Below are positions 49,507 through 59,345 of a stretch of DNA of 64,000 bases, piece by piece (the first letter of the stretch is position 1; every line of letters starts with the position of its first letter). The position numbers were made by a program, and so were the translations under genes. Below the pieces are notes generated by a model. The model saw only the letters and a program-made list of their open reading frames with translations, searched no databases and was not told where the DNA came from. Origin of the DNA: Microbacterium sp. 1.5R (lineage in GTDB: Bacteria > Actinomycetota > Actinomycetes > Actinomycetales > Microbacteriaceae); NCBI RefSeq assembly GCF_001889265.1, contig NZ_CP018151.1:1798001-1862000 (forward strand), read 5' to 3'.

Positions 49507-52082
49507 CGGCGCACCTCCAGGGCGGTTCCGGCGATCAGGACGCCTCCGGCGCGACGCTCCTCCGGCGACGCCGGGCGGATCTGCCCGCGCTCAGAGACAT
49601 AGGCGAGTGACGGATCCGCCGTATCGGCCGCGTTGACGAACGACCGGAACCGTTCGAGCTTCACGGGGTCGGCGAGCGTGGCCGCCCATTCGTCCTCGTA
49701 GCGATCGACGTGCTGCGCCATCGAGGCATCGAGGTCGGCGCAGATGCCCAGGCTGTCGTCGAAGATCACACTCCGCAGCCCGTCGAGTCCGCCCTCGAGC
49801 TCCTCGCACCAGGGAGCCGTGCGCTGCAGACGATCGGCGGTGCGGATGTAGTACATGAAGAAGCGGTCGATGGCCCTGATGAGACCCTCGTCGTCGAGGT
49901 CCGACGCGAGCAGCTGCGCGTGCCGCGGCGTGAAGCCGCCGTTGCCGCCGACATACATGTTCCACCCCGTCTCGGTGGCGATGACTCCCACGTCCTTGCC
50001 CCGCGCCTCCGCGCATTCACGAGCGCAGCCCGAGACGCCGAGCTTGAGCTTGTGGGGAGCACGGAGCCCCCGATAGCGCAGTTCGAGCTTGACGGCCATG
50101 CCGACCGCGTCGAGGACGCCATAGCGGCACCACGTCGACCCGACGCACGACTTCACCGTACGCAGCGACTTGCCGTACGCCTGCCCCGACTCGAAGCCCG
50201 CGTCGACCAGACGCTGCCAGATCACCGGAAGCTGTTCGAGCCGCGCTCCGAACATGTCGATTCGCTGCCCGCCGGTGATCTTCGTGTACAGCGCGAAGTC
50301 CTTCGCGATCTGCCCGATCGCGATAAGTCCCTCCGGGGTGACCTCGCCACCGGCCATCCTCGGGACGACGGAGTACGTGCCGTCCTTCTGCATGTTGGCC
50401 ATCACGTGGTCGTTGGTGTCCTGCAGCGTGGCGTTCTCGCCGTCGAGCACGTGCGCGCCCACGAGCACCGAGAGGATGCTGGCGATCGCCGGCTTGCAGA
50501 TGTCGCACCCTCGGCCGCGCCCGAAGCGCTCGACGATGCCACTGAACGTCGTGAGCTGAGCCACCCGTACCGCGTCGAAGAGCTGGCGGCGCGAGAGATC
50601 GAAGTGCTCACAGAGGGCATGCGACACGGTCTGGCCGAGCTTGGTGAGCTCCTGGCCCACGACCTTCTTCACCATCAGCACGCAGGATCCGCAGGTCGCC
50701 CCGGCCTTCGTGCAGCCCTTCACCGCGGCGGCGTCCGTGCACCCCTCGTCGTGCACTGCCCGGCGGATGCGCCCGGCGGTCACATTCGAGCACGAGCAGA
50801 CCACGGCCTCATCCGGCAGCTCGCCACCAGGAGCCTCGTTCCCGCCTTCCGGCAGCAGGTAGGCGGCCGGGTCGGCGCCGAGCTTCGCGCCGACGAGGGG
50901 ACGCAGCGCGCCGTAGGCCGCCGCATCGCCGACGAGGATCCCACCGAGCAGCGTCTGAGCGTCATCCGACAGCACGAGCTTCTTATAGACACCGGCGACA
51001 GGATCCGCATAGACGACGTCGAGCGCATGGGGAGTCGTGGCCATCGCATCGCCGAAGCTCGCGACATCGACGCCCGAGAGCTTCAGCTTGGAGGAGTCGT
51101 CGTAGCCGGGGAACGCCGCATCGCCTCCGAGCAGGCGCGTCGCCGCCACCTCTGCCATGGCGTATCCGGGAGCCACCAGTCCGACGCAGCGACCGTCGAA
51201 GTTGGCGACCTCGCCGATCGCCAGGATGTGGGGGTCGGACGTCGAGCACCGATCGTCGATGATCACACCGCCGCGGGGGTCCACCTGCATCTCCGCATTG
51301 CGCGCCAGCTCGTCCCGGGGACGCACGCCGACGGTGAAGACCACGACGTCCGCCCGTTCGATCGATCCGTCCTGGAACTCGAGCGCCGTGACCGCGCCGG
51401 AGTCATCCGGGTCCAGCCGAGTCGTCCTCGATCCGGTGCGCACCGAGATGCCACGCGCTTCGAGCAGACGCTTGAGCATCCCTCCACCCGCTGAGTCGAG
51501 CTGAGCCGACATCAGGCGATCGGAGTACTGCACGACGGTGGCGTCGACATCCATTCCCTGCAGAGCACCGGCGGCCTCGAGCCCGAGGAGCCCTCCGCCG
51601 ATCACCGCGCCGCGCAGCGGACGACCGAGCATGCGTCCTCGCCGCTCGACGAAGTCCTTGAGGCCCTGGACGTCGTCGAGTGTGCGATAGACGAAGCAGC
51701 CGGGCAGGTCCGCACCGTCCACGGCGACCTTCGCGGCGTATGAGCCGGTCGCGAGAACAAGGGTGTCGTACGGGATGCTCGTGCGCGACCTCGTCGTGAC
51801 GGTGCGGGCCGAGCGATCGATCCGCAGCACTCTGTCGTCGGCGAGGAATCGCACGCGGAAGTCGTCGAACACCGAGCGATCGAGTTCGAGCTCCTCGGGA
51901 GTCGCCCCCGAGAAGAACCCGGTGAGTCCGACCCGATCGTACGGTCGACGGGCCTCGTCTCCGATCACCGTCACATGCATCGGCGTCTCGGCCCGGCTGA
52001 TCAGGCTCTCCACGAATCGATGCGCGACCATCCCTGCACCGACCACCACGATCTCCTGGGGTGTGAGGAGGACCTCGCTCAT
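49503..52082 (-). CDS. nirB: Assimilatory nitrite reductase large subunit NirB
   Basis: NirB reduces nitrite to ammonium with NAD(P)H, FAD, 4Fe-4S and siroheme. The 859-residue protein has an N-terminal FAD/NAD domain (VVVGAGMVAHRFV), a BFD-like 2Fe-2S region with Cys motifs near residues 430-467 (CSCSNV, CTKAGATCGSC), a second short Cys motif, and the C-terminal siroheme/4Fe-4S domain with CVGSTWCRYG near 647 and GCARECAEAR near 684. ATG 52082 has TTGGAG upstream. It leads the nir operon. Ammonium made here enters glutamate through GltBD. Confidence 0.97.
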   Translation of the reverse strand: MSEVLLTPQEIVVVGAGMVAHRFVESLISRAETPMHVTVIGDEARRPYDRVGLTGFFSGATPEELELDRSVFDDFRVRFLADDRVLRIDRSARTVTTRSRTSIPYDTLVLATGSYAAKVAVDGADLPGCFVYRTLDDVQGLKDFVERRGRMLGRPLRGAVIGGGLLGLEAAGALQGMDVDATVVQYSDRLMSAQLDSAGGGMLKRLLEARGISVRTGSRTTRLDPDDSGAVTALEFQDGSIERADVVVFTVGVRPRDELARNAEMQVDPRGGVIIDDRCSTSDPHILAIGEVANFDGRCVGLVAPGYAMAEVAATRLLGGDAAFPGYDDSSKLKLSGVDVASFGDAMATTPHALDVVYADPVAGVYKKLVLSDDAQTLLGGILVGDAAAYGALRPLVGAKLGADPAAYLLPEGGNEAPGGELPDEAVVCSCSNVTAGRIRRAVHDEGCTDAAAVKGCTKAGATCGSCVLMVKKVVGQELTKLGQTVSHALCEHFDLSRRQLFDAVRVAQLTTFSGIVERFGRGRGCDICKPAIASILSVLVGAHVLDGENATLQDTNDHVMANMQKDGTYSVVPRMAGGEVTPEGLIAIGQIAKDFALYTKITGGQRIDMFGARLEQLPVIWQRLVDAGFESGQAYGKSLRTVKSCVGSTWCRYGVLDAVGMAVKLELRYRGLRAPHKLKLGVSGCARECAEARGKDVGVIATETGWNMYVGGNGGFTPRHAQLLASDLDDEGLIRAIDRFFMYYIRTADRLQRTAPWCEELEGGLDGLRSVIFDDSLGICADLDASMAQHVDRYEDEWAATLADPVKLERFRSFVNAADTADPSLAYVSERGQIRPASPEERRAGGVLIAGTALEVRR

Positions 52083-52116
52083 GTTGCTCCAATCGCCGGG
52101 GGACGTCGTGATGGCG

Positions 52117-52122
52117 ACGATA
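52117..52122 (-). promoter_or_regulatory. Predicted -10 of the nirB promoter
   Basis: TATCGT on the minus strand lies 35 bases before nirB; transcription would start near 52110. The GlnR-type box lies just upstream and overlaps the -35 position. Confidence 0.4.
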
Positions 52123-52132
52123 GGAGCCTGGT

Positions 52133-52148
52133 GTTTCCCGCATGTGAC
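52133..52148 (-). promoter_or_regulatory. GlnR-type nitrogen box upstream of nirB
   Basis: The minus strand reads GTCAC-ATGCGG-GAAAC, which fits the actinobacterial GlnR consensus GTnAC-N6-GaAAC in every specified base. A second, weaker candidate, GTTAC-CGTTCT-GTGAG, lies at 52178-52193, and another GAAAC half-site lies at 52156-52160. The location before nirB and the presence of an NnaR gene in the operon support nitrogen-dependent activation. GlnR itself is not in the window. Confidence 0.7.
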
Positions 52149-52239
52149 GCGCGGTGTTTCGTGCGTCGAACGATTCGCTCACAGAACGGTAACGGCCATT
52201 GTGAGATTCGACGACCACACTGCAACCTCGCTCTCGTAC

Positions 52240-52245
52240 TAGGCT
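52240..52245 (+). promoter_or_regulatory. Predicted -10 for the DUF349 gene
   Basis: TAGGCT on the plus strand lies ~53 bases before the GTG start at 52298; a ribosome site AAGGAG follows at 52285-52290. This promoter diverges from nirB. Confidence 0.45.
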
Positions 52246-52297
52246 GAAGCTCGTCCTTTCCGCCTCCCGCGGGCCCTACCGCGCAAGGAGAATCACC

Positions 52298-53656
52298 GTG
52301 TCTGAGCCGTCCAAGCCGACTCCCCCCATTCCCGCTCCCCCGGCAGCGCCGCTGCCGCGAAAGCTGACCAAGCCCACTGCAGCGACTCCCGCAGCCGCAG
52401 CATCGCCCGCGACCTCCGCATCGAGTGCCGAGGCAGCGAAGTGGGGCCGTGTCGCCGAAGACGGCACGGTCGAGGTTCGCGAGGGCGACGAGTGGCGCGT
52501 GGTCGGGCAGTATCCCGACGGCACCCCCGACGAGGCACTCGCTTACTTCGTGCGCAAGTACGAGGACATCGCGTTCAAGGTGCACACGCTCGAGCAGCGC
52601 CACCAGGCCGGCGGCGCGTCTGCGGGTGACCTGGTCAAGCAGGCCGGTCATCTTCTCACCGAGGCCACCGACGCTGCCGCTGTGGGCGACCTCGCCGGAC
52701 TCCGTGATCGTCTGAACACGCTGACCTCCTCGCTCTCCGAGGCGACCGCTCAGGAGGCCCAGCAGGCCAAGGAGCTGGTCGACAAGGCCATCGCCGAGCG
52801 CACGGCTCTCGTCGAGCGCGCCGAGGCGATCGCAGCCCGCGACCTCTCGAAGGTGCAGTGGAAGCAGGTGACTGCCGAGCTCGGCGAGCTCTTCGACGCG
52901 TGGCAGGCGCAGCAGCAGAACGGTCCTCGTCTGTCGAAGGGGGTGTCGCAGCAGCTCTGGAAGCGGTTCCGTGATGCGCGCGGCACCGTCGACAAGGCAC
53001 GCCGCGCGTTCTACTCCGAGCTCGACGACACCCACAAGACCGCTCGTGACGCCAAGACACGGCTGGTCGAGCGCGCGGAGGCTCTCGCTCCTCGCGGAGT
53101 CGACGGCATCCCCGCGTATCGCAGTCTGCTCGACGAGTGGAAGGCCGCCGGTCGCGCTGGTCGCAAGGCCGACGACGCGCTCTGGGCGCGATTCAAGGCA
53201 GCCGGCGACGCGCTGTACTCCGCTCGTGCCGAGCAGTCGGCGGCTGAAGAGGCGGACTCCGCCCCGAAGATCGAAGCGCGTCAGGCCCTTCTCGAAGAGG
53301 CCAAGGCAGTCGCAGACGAGCCGAACATCAAGCGCGCCCGCGCGCTGCTCACCGGCATCCAGCGCCAGTGGGATGAGATCGGCCGCATCTTCCCCCGCGA
53401 GAAGGAGCGCGCTCTCGACGATCGTCTCCGTGTGATCGAGCAGGCGCTCAAGGCACGCGAAGAGGTCGACTGGAAGAAGAACAACCCCGAGACCAAGGCA
53501 CGCGCCAACGACATGAGCTCGCAGCTGCTCGAGGCGATCGAGAAGCTCGAGTCCGAGCTGGCCGCCGCAGAGAAGTCGGGAGACAAGAAGGCCGCCAAGG
53601 CCGCGGCGGATGCACTCGAAGCGCGCCGCACCTGGCTCAACGCCCTCGGCGGCTGA
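52298..53656 (+). CDS. DUF349 coiled-coil protein
   Basis: This 452-residue protein has an N-terminal Pro/Ala-rich stretch (~45 residues), a short beta segment (GTVEVREGDEWRVVGQYPDG), then several repeats of the DUF349 helical unit (patterns such as LLDEWKAAGRAGRKADDALW) forming long coiled coils to the C-terminus. DUF349 proteins are widespread in actinobacteria next to relA; their role is not settled. It is soluble, with no membrane segment. GTG 52298 has AAGGAG 7 bases upstream. Confidence 0.88.
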   Translation: MSEPSKPTPPIPAPPAAPLPRKLTKPTAATPAAAASPATSASSAEAAKWGRVAEDGTVEVREGDEWRVVGQYPDGTPDEALAYFVRKYEDIAFKVHTLEQRHQAGGASAGDLVKQAGHLLTEATDAAAVGDLAGLRDRLNTLTSSLSEATAQEAQQAKELVDKAIAERTALVERAEAIAARDLSKVQWKQVTAELGELFDAWQAQQQNGPRLSKGVSQQLWKRFRDARGTVDKARRAFYSELDDTHKTARDAKTRLVERAEALAPRGVDGIPAYRSLLDEWKAAGRAGRKADDALWARFKAAGDALYSARAEQSAAEEADSAPKIEARQALLEEAKAVADEPNIKRARALLTGIQRQWDEIGRIFPREKERALDDRLRVIEQALKAREEVDWKKNNPETKARANDMSSQLLEAIEKLESELAAAEKSGDKKAAKAAADALEARRTWLNALGG

Positions 53657-53717
53657 CCTTCTCCACAGATCTCCGGATCGAATCAGTACGCGGGATGCAC
53701 CGCGCCAGACTGGCGTG

Positions 53718-54269
53718 ATGCATCCCGCGTTCCTGTATCTGCCCGGCCAACGCCTCACGATCCCCGAACTCAGCGCGGCGAGGCTCGACGGGCATCTCGT
53801 CGATCTGGGCGAGGGCTACATCCCCGCCGATCTCGTCGAGAGCGCAAGCGCGAGAGCAGCCGCGCTCGCGCCCCTCGTCCCTGCGGACACGGCCGCCTCC
53901 GGCCCGACGGCAGCTTGGATCCACGGTGCCGGCGACACTTCCCCTGCGCGCCATCACGTCCGGCGCGCAGTGAGCCATCGGATTCGCCCCGCTCTGCCTG
54001 CACGAGTGATCCTCCATGACACAGCGTTGCCGCCGTCGGATCTCGTCGTGATCGGCGGCGTACCGGTGATGACGCCGGAGCGCACCATGGTCGATCTCGC
54101 TCTCGGACTCCACCGCGACGGATCCCTGCATCGGTGGATGGTGCTCCTCGCCGACGCCGAACCGGATCTCGTGTCCGCTGCGCTTCGGGAGCTCGAGCGC
54201 ATGACCCGCGTGCCGGGAAAGCGCGCCGGACGCGGCGCGCTCCAGAGGATTCTCGTCAGGACGAGGTGA
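53718..54269 (+). CDS. Orphan AbiEi-like antitoxin/regulator-type protein
   Basis: This 183-residue protein has an N-terminal segment and a C-terminal portion that resembles the AbiEi antitoxin family ([19 protein letters not shown]). The usual partner nucleotidyltransferase toxin AbiEii is not adjacent on either side. ATG 53718 begins 61 bases after the DUF349 gene; the ribosome site is weak. Its 3' end overlaps the 3' end of relA by 14 bases on the opposite strand. Orphan AbiEi-like genes are common in Microbacteriaceae, so this need not be a toxin-antitoxin module. Confidence 0.65.
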   Translation: MHPAFLYLPGQRLTIPELSAARLDGHLVDLGEGYIPADLVESASARAAALAPLVPADTAASGPTAAWIHGAGDTSPARHHVRRAVSHRIRPALPARVILHDTALPPSDLVVIGGVPVMTPERTMVDLALGLHRDGSLHRWMVLLADAEPDLVSAALRELERMTRVPGKRAGRGALQRILVRTR

Positions 54270-56505
54270 CGCGGTACACGTCATATACCGCGTCGATGCG
54301 ACGCACCGCGTTCAGCACCCGGTCGAGGTGGACGGCATCGCCCATCTCGAAGACGAAGCGGCTGATGGCGAGGCGTTCGTCGGTGGTGCTGACGGTCGCC
54401 GACAGGATGTTGACGTGATGCTCGCTCAGCACCCGGGTGACATCCGAGAGCAGCCCCGAACGGTCGAGGGCCTCGACCTGGATCTGCACCCGGAAGACGC
54501 TCTTCGTCGTCGGGGCCCACGACACCTCGACGAAGCGGTCCTCCTCGCTCGCGAGCGCCTTGACGTTCGGGCAGTCCGTGCGGTGCACGGACACGCCGCT
54601 GCCACGCGTCACGAAACCGACGATCTCGTCTCCGGGAACCGGAGTGCAGCACTTCGCGACTTTCACGAGGATGTCCGATGCTCCGCGCACCAGGACACCC
54701 GAATCCCCTGCCCGTGGCTCCCGCGACGGCATGCTGCCGGGGAGGTCGATCGGACCTGTGGCGGGATCGGTCGCCGCGACCAGCGCGGTGACCTTCTCGA
54801 GCACGGACTGCGTGGAGACGTGACCTTCGCCCACGGCGGCATACAGCGCAGAGACGTCCTCATAGCGGAGCTGATGTGCGACCTCGGCGAACGAGTCCTG
54901 GCTCATCAGGCGCTGCAGCGGCATGTTCTGGCGGCGCATCGCGCGAGCGATGGCCTCCTTGCCCTGCTCGATCGCCTCTTCGCGACGCTCCTTCGTGAAC
55001 CATCCGCGGATCTTGTTGCGTGCGCGGGTGCTCTTGACGAAGCCGAGCCAGTCCTGGCTCGGGCCGGCGTCGGGGTTCTTCGAGGTGAAGACCTCGACCA
55101 CGTCACCGCTCTTGAGCTCCGATTCCAACGGCACGAGGCGCCCGTTGACCTTCGAGCCCATCGTGCGGTGGCCGATCTCGGTGTGCACCGCGTACGCGAA
55201 GTCGACCGGTGTCGCACCCGCCGGTAGCCCGACGACGCGCCCCTTCGGCGTGAAGACGTAGACCTCTTTCGCGCCGATCTCGAAGCGCAGAGAGTCGAGG
55301 AACTCGCCGGGATCCGCCGTCTCGGCCTGCCAGTCCGAGATGTGCGCGAGCCACGCCATGTCGTTGTCGGCGGCGCGGACCTCGGTCTTGCCGCCGTTCA
55401 TCCGCTCTTTGTACATCCAGTGCGCGGCGACGCCGTACTCCGCCTGCTGGTGCATCTCGTGCGTGCGGATCTGGATCTCGACCGTCCGACCCGACGGTCC
55501 GATCACCGTGGTGTGCAGCGACTGGTAGAGGTTGAACTTCGGGGTGGCGATGTAGTCCTTGAAGCGACCGGGCAGCGGCGTCCAGCGCGCGTGGATGGCG
55601 CCGAGCACCGCGTAGCAGTCGCGCACCGACGCGACCAGCACGCGGATGCCGATCAGGTCGTAGATGTCGTCGAACTCACGGCCTCGTACGACCATCTTCT
55701 GGTACACCGAGTACAGCTGCTTCGGACGCCCGACGACCTTGCCTCGGATGCGCAGATCGCGCAGGTCCTCGTCGATCTCCTCGACGACCTGAGCGAGGTA
55801 CTTCTCGCGCTGCGGGGTGCGCTGGGCGATCAGGTTGTGGATCTCGTTGTAGATCTTCGGATGCAGCACGGCGAACGAGAGGTCCTCGAGCTCGGACTTG
55901 ATCGCCTGGATACCGAGGCGGTTGGCCAGAGGCGCGTAGATCTCGAGCGTCTCCTTGGCCTTCTTCGCAGCTTTCTCGGGCGGGACGAATCCCCACGTGC
56001 GGGCGTTGTGCAGGCGGTCGGCGAGCTTGATCAGCAGGACGCGGATGTCTTTCGACATCGCGACGATCATCTTGCGGACGGTCTCGGCCTGGGCGCTCTC
56101 GCCGTACTTGACCTTGTCGAGCTTGGTGACGCCGTCGACGAGCATCGCGACCTCGTCGCCGAACTCCGCCGTGAGGTCGGTGAGCGCATAGCCGGTGTCT
56201 TCGACGGTGTCGTGCAGCAGCGCCGCAGCGATGGCTCGAGGACCCAGGCCCATCTCCGCGAGAATCTGCGCGACGGCGAGCGGGTGCGTGATGTAGGGCT
56301 CGCCGCTCTGGCGCTGCTGGCCGGTGTGCTTCTCCTTGGCCACGGCGTAGGCGCGCTCGATGACGGCGAGATCGCCTCGCGGGTGATTCGCACGGACCGT
56401 GCGGATCAGATTGTCGAGGTCGTTGATCCTGGGCGCGCGGGAGAAGATGCGGGGAACCAGTCGTCTCAGGCTGGAGCCCTGCGACGCCGTCTGCGGTTCC
56501 GCCAT
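54256..56505 (-). CDS. relA: Bifunctional (p)ppGpp synthetase/hydrolase Rel
   Basis: The long RSH enzyme that makes and degrades (p)ppGpp in the stringent response. The 749-residue protein has an HD hydrolase domain with the HDTVEDT motif near residue 100, a synthetase domain from about 245 to 370, a TGS domain (~415-475, [20 protein letters not shown]) and a C-terminal ACT domain. Both catalytic domains look intact, as in other actinobacteria with a single Rel. ATG 56505 has GGAGGT upstream. It follows secF after a hairpin. Confidence 0.97.
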   Translation of the reverse strand: MAEPQTASQGSSLRRLVPRIFSRAPRINDLDNLIRTVRANHPRGDLAVIERAYAVAKEKHTGQQRQSGEPYITHPLAVAQILAEMGLGPRAIAAALLHDTVEDTGYALTDLTAEFGDEVAMLVDGVTKLDKVKYGESAQAETVRKMIVAMSKDIRVLLIKLADRLHNARTWGFVPPEKAAKKAKETLEIYAPLANRLGIQAIKSELEDLSFAVLHPKIYNEIHNLIAQRTPQREKYLAQVVEEIDEDLRDLRIRGKVVGRPKQLYSVYQKMVVRGREFDDIYDLIGIRVLVASVRDCYAVLGAIHARWTPLPGRFKDYIATPKFNLYQSLHTTVIGPSGRTVEIQIRTHEMHQQAEYGVAAHWMYKERMNGGKTEVRAADNDMAWLAHISDWQAETADPGEFLDSLRFEIGAKEVYVFTPKGRVVGLPAGATPVDFAYAVHTEIGHRTMGSKVNGRLVPLESELKSGDVVEVFTSKNPDAGPSQDWLGFVKSTRARNKIRGWFTKERREEAIEQGKEAIARAMRRQNMPLQRLMSQDSFAEVAHQLRYEDVSALYAAVGEGHVSTQSVLEKVTALVAATDPATGPIDLPGSMPSREPRAGDSGVLVRGASDILVKVAKCCTPVPGDEIVGFVTRGSGVSVHRTDCPNVKALASEEDRFVEVSWAPTTKSVFRVQIQVEALDRSGLLSDVTRVLSEHHVNILSATVSTTDERLAISRFVFEMGDAVHLDRVLNAVRRIDAVYDVYRVTSS

Positions 56506-56527
56506 CCGCTCACCTCCGAATCACAAC

Positions 56528-56533
56528 AGCTTA
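56528..56533 (-). promoter_or_regulatory. Possible -10 for relA
   Basis: TAAGCT on the minus strand lies 22 bases before the relA ATG, downstream of the secF hairpin. It gives a short leader with the GGAGGT ribosome site. The -35 is unclear. Confidence 0.3.
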
Positions 56534-56554
56534 CGCGTGCTCCACGGGGTGCGG

Positions 56555-56569
56555 CCCCGCGGAGCGGGG
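56555..56569 (-). terminator. Hairpin after secF
   Basis: CCCCGC-gga-GCGGGG forms a perfect 6-bp GC stem immediately after the secF TAG stop. It is short and has no U tract, so partial read-through into relA is likely. Confidence 0.45.
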
Positions 56570-56570
56570 A

Positions 56571-57563
56571 CTATCGGGTCTCTGCGGTCGCGAGGCTTCG
56601 CGCCTCGCGGATCTTGGCATCTCGTGCCGCGATCTGCGGCTCGTTCTCGCGGAAGAGCGAGTAGAGCGGCGCGGCCACGAACAGGGTCGAGTAGGTCGCG
56701 ACCAGGATGCCGACGAAGATCGAGAGCGAGATGTCCGTGAGGGACTCGGCGCCCAGCCAGAAGGCTCCGATGAAAAGGACCGCGCCGACCGGCAGTGCGG
56801 CGACGACCGAGGTGTTGATCGATCGGATGAGCGTCTGGTTCACCGCGAGGTTGACCGACTCGCCGAAGGTTCGCGTCGAGTTCTCGCCGTCCTCCGTGGT
56901 GTTCTCCCTGATCTTGTCGAACACCACCGTGGTGTCATACAGCGAGTAGGCAAGGATGGTCAGGAATCCGATGACCGCGGCCGGTGAGATCTCGAACCCG
57001 GCCAGGGCGTAGACGCCGACCGTGATGACGAGGACGTCGAGCAGGCCGAGGATCGCTGCCGCGGACATCTTCCAGGTCCGGAAGTAGATCGCGAGGATCA
57101 GGAACGTCAGTGCGAGGAAGATCGCGAGACCCCAGAGGGACTGCTTGGTGACGTTCTCACCCCACGCCGGTCCGATGAACGACGAGGTCACGCTCTCGGG
57201 CTCGACGCCATAGGCATCGGCGAGGGCGTTGGAGACCTGCTGCGTCTCGGCGGCGCTCATCTGATCGGTCTGGACGCGGATGTCGTTGCCGCCCACCACG
57301 ACGACCTTGGTCGCCGCACCGGGTACGACCGACTGCACCGCGGTCTTCGCGGTCTCCTGCTCGAAGCTGTCGGGCGCCTGCACGGTGAACTGCGACCCGC
57401 CCGTGAACTCGATCGAGAACTGGATCGGGCGGATGAGCGGCACCAGCGCCGAGCCGACGACCAGCACGATCGCGATGATGAACCACAGGCGGCGCTTGCC
57501 GACGAACGGGAAGGACGTCTTTCCCGTGTAAAGGTTGTTACCGAACTCGTTCATGGAAGCCAT
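56571..57563 (-). CDS. secF: Protein translocase subunit SecF
   Basis: SecF partners with SecD to use the proton gradient to help proteins leave SecYEG. It is 330 residues with six membrane segments, a periplasmic-side domain after the first, and the conserved core SIEFTGGSQF and YDTTVVFDKIREN. ATG 57563 overlaps the secD stop as TGATG. Confidence 0.97.
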   Translation of the reverse strand: MASMNEFGNNLYTGKTSFPFVGKRRLWFIIAIVLVVGSALVPLIRPIQFSIEFTGGSQFTVQAPDSFEQETAKTAVQSVVPGAATKVVVVGGNDIRVQTDQMSAAETQQVSNALADAYGVEPESVTSSFIGPAWGENVTKQSLWGLAIFLALTFLILAIYFRTWKMSAAAILGLLDVLVITVGVYALAGFEISPAAVIGFLTILAYSLYDTTVVFDKIRENTTEDGENSTRTFGESVNLAVNQTLIRSINTSVVAALPVGAVLFIGAFWLGAESLTDISLSIFVGILVATYSTLFVAAPLYSLFRENEPQIAARDAKIREARSLATAETR

Positions 57564-59293
57564 CAGGCGTCCCCCTCGCTTCCGGTGCGGGTGGTTCTCT
57601 CACCGGCTAGTGCTTCGGCGCGCTTGCGCTCTGCGATGGTCTGACGGCGCTCGGCTTCGCCCTTGGCTCTGGCGTTCTTCGCCCCGCGGCCCGCGGTGGC
57701 GGTCGACACCTGACGGAACTGCGATCGGCTGCGGTACACCGCACCGAGCGATTCGGGATCGAGGCCGGAGAGCTTGTGGCCCCCGCCGAAGAACTTGGTG
57801 CGGGCGAGCAGCTGCATCACCGGGTGCGTGAATATCACGAAGATGAACACGTCGATGAGGGTCGTGAGCCCCAGAGTGAAGGCGAAGCCCTTCACCGTGG
57901 AGTCCGCGAGGATGTACAGCACCACTGCCGCGAGGATGTTGATCGACTTCGAGATGTAGATCGTGCGCTTCGCTCTGCCCCAGCCGTCTTCGACCGCCGA
58001 GGTGATCGACTTTCCGTCGCGGAGCTCGTCTCGGATCCTCTCGAAGTACACGATGAACGAGTCGGCGGTGAAGCCGATCGAGACGATGAGGCCCGCGACG
58101 CCGGCGAGCGACAGGCGGAAGCCCAATCGCCACGCGAGGATGCAGATGATGATGTACGTCAGAACCGCCATCACGGCGATGGACGCGATGATCACGGAGC
58201 CGAGCGCCCGATAGACGATCAGTGAGTAGATCGCCACGAGTGCGAGACCGATGAGGCCCGCGATGAGACCGATCTGAAGCTGCTGGGTGCCGAGGGTCGC
58301 GGAGATGGTGTCGGAGCTCTGAACCTCGAAGCTCAGGGGCAGGGCGCCAAATTTGAGCTGGTCGGCGAGGGCAGTCGCCGACTCCTGGTTGAAGTCTCCC
58401 GAGATGCTCGGGCGACCGTCGAGGATCTGTCCGTTCATGCGCGGTGCGCTGATCACCGATCCGTCGAGGACGAAGGCGAACTGATCACGCGGTGAGAGCT
58501 CCGCGAGGCGGTTCTGGTTGAGGCGGGTGCTCACCTCGCCGAAGGCCTCGGCGCCGTCGCCGTTCATCGTCAGCTGGACGAGCCACGCGCCCGTCTTCGG
58601 GTCGCGGCCCGCGGATGCGTCGGTGATGGCGTCACCCGTGAGCTCGGTCGGACCGAGGAGGTACTTCGCCTGGCCCGAGGGATCGCACGCGATGAGCGGC
58701 TGGTCCTTGGGCGCATTCGAGGGGTCGTTCTCGGGGTTGGCGCAGTCGTAGGCCTGGAACTCCGCGGCGAGCCTGTCGGTCACCCAGGCGAGGTCGCTCG
58801 CGTCCGTCGGCTCGGCCGTCGGCGTCGCGTTCAGCGAGTCGTCCGGGGTCGGATACGCCGTCTCGTTGCCGTCTTCACCCACGTACTGATTCGTGCCGGC
58901 CGTCGTGGCGAGCACCGGGCGGAACTCCAGCTGCGCGCTCGACTGGATGCGCGCACGCGTCTGCTCGTCTGCGACACCCGGGATCTGCACCACGATGTTG
59001 CGGCCGCCCTCGGTGGTGATGTCGGCCTCGGCCACACCGGACGCATCGACGCGCTGGCGGATGATCGCGGCCGCCTGATCGAGCTGCTCCGGGGAGGGCG
59101 CAGCGCCGTCCTCGGTCTCGGCACTGAGCACGATCTGCGTGCCGCCCTGCAGGTCGAGCGCGAGCTCAGGAGTCCAGGAGCTCTTCTCGAACACGTGGAC
59201 GCCGAGCGCGTTGATGCCGAAGAGGACGCCCGTCACCAGGAGCAGGCCCATGAGGACCCGCCAGGCATGACGGACCGGAGAAGAAGTGGCCAC
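57563..59293 (-). CDS. secD: Protein translocase subunit SecD
   Basis: SecD is the larger RND-type partner of SecF. The 576-residue protein has one N-terminal membrane segment, a large extracytoplasmic domain to about residue 340 (with a Thr/Pro/Asp-rich insert near 165-195 typical of actinobacteria), then five membrane segments containing IVSIGFTADSFIVYFERIRDE. A ~50-residue charged cytoplasmic tail follows. GTG 59293 has a poor ribosome site. The yajC-secD-secF order is universal. Confidence 0.97.
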   Translation of the reverse strand: MATSSPVRHAWRVLMGLLLVTGVLFGINALGVHVFEKSSWTPELALDLQGGTQIVLSAETEDGAAPSPEQLDQAAAIIRQRVDASGVAEADITTEGGRNIVVQIPGVADEQTRARIQSSAQLEFRPVLATTAGTNQYVGEDGNETAYPTPDDSLNATPTAEPTDASDLAWVTDRLAAEFQAYDCANPENDPSNAPKDQPLIACDPSGQAKYLLGPTELTGDAITDASAGRDPKTGAWLVQLTMNGDGAEAFGEVSTRLNQNRLAELSPRDQFAFVLDGSVISAPRMNGQILDGRPSISGDFNQESATALADQLKFGALPLSFEVQSSDTISATLGTQQLQIGLIAGLIGLALVAIYSLIVYRALGSVIIASIAVMAVLTYIIICILAWRLGFRLSLAGVAGLIVSIGFTADSFIVYFERIRDELRDGKSITSAVEDGWGRAKRTIYISKSINILAAVVLYILADSTVKGFAFTLGLTTLIDVFIFVIFTHPVMQLLARTKFFGGGHKLSGLDPESLGAVYRSRSQFRQVSTATAGRGAKNARAKGEAERRQTIAERKRAEALAGERTTRTGSEGDA

Positions 59294-59345
59294 GTGTGAT
59301 CAGCTTTCTAAGATGCCGGAGTGCCGAGGTGGTGCAGCGCGAAGG

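Noticed and set aside
53718..54269. A complete AbiE toxin-antitoxin system
   Set aside because: Only the AbiEi-like half is present; the neighbours are DUF349 and relA, with no nucleotidyltransferase toxin.
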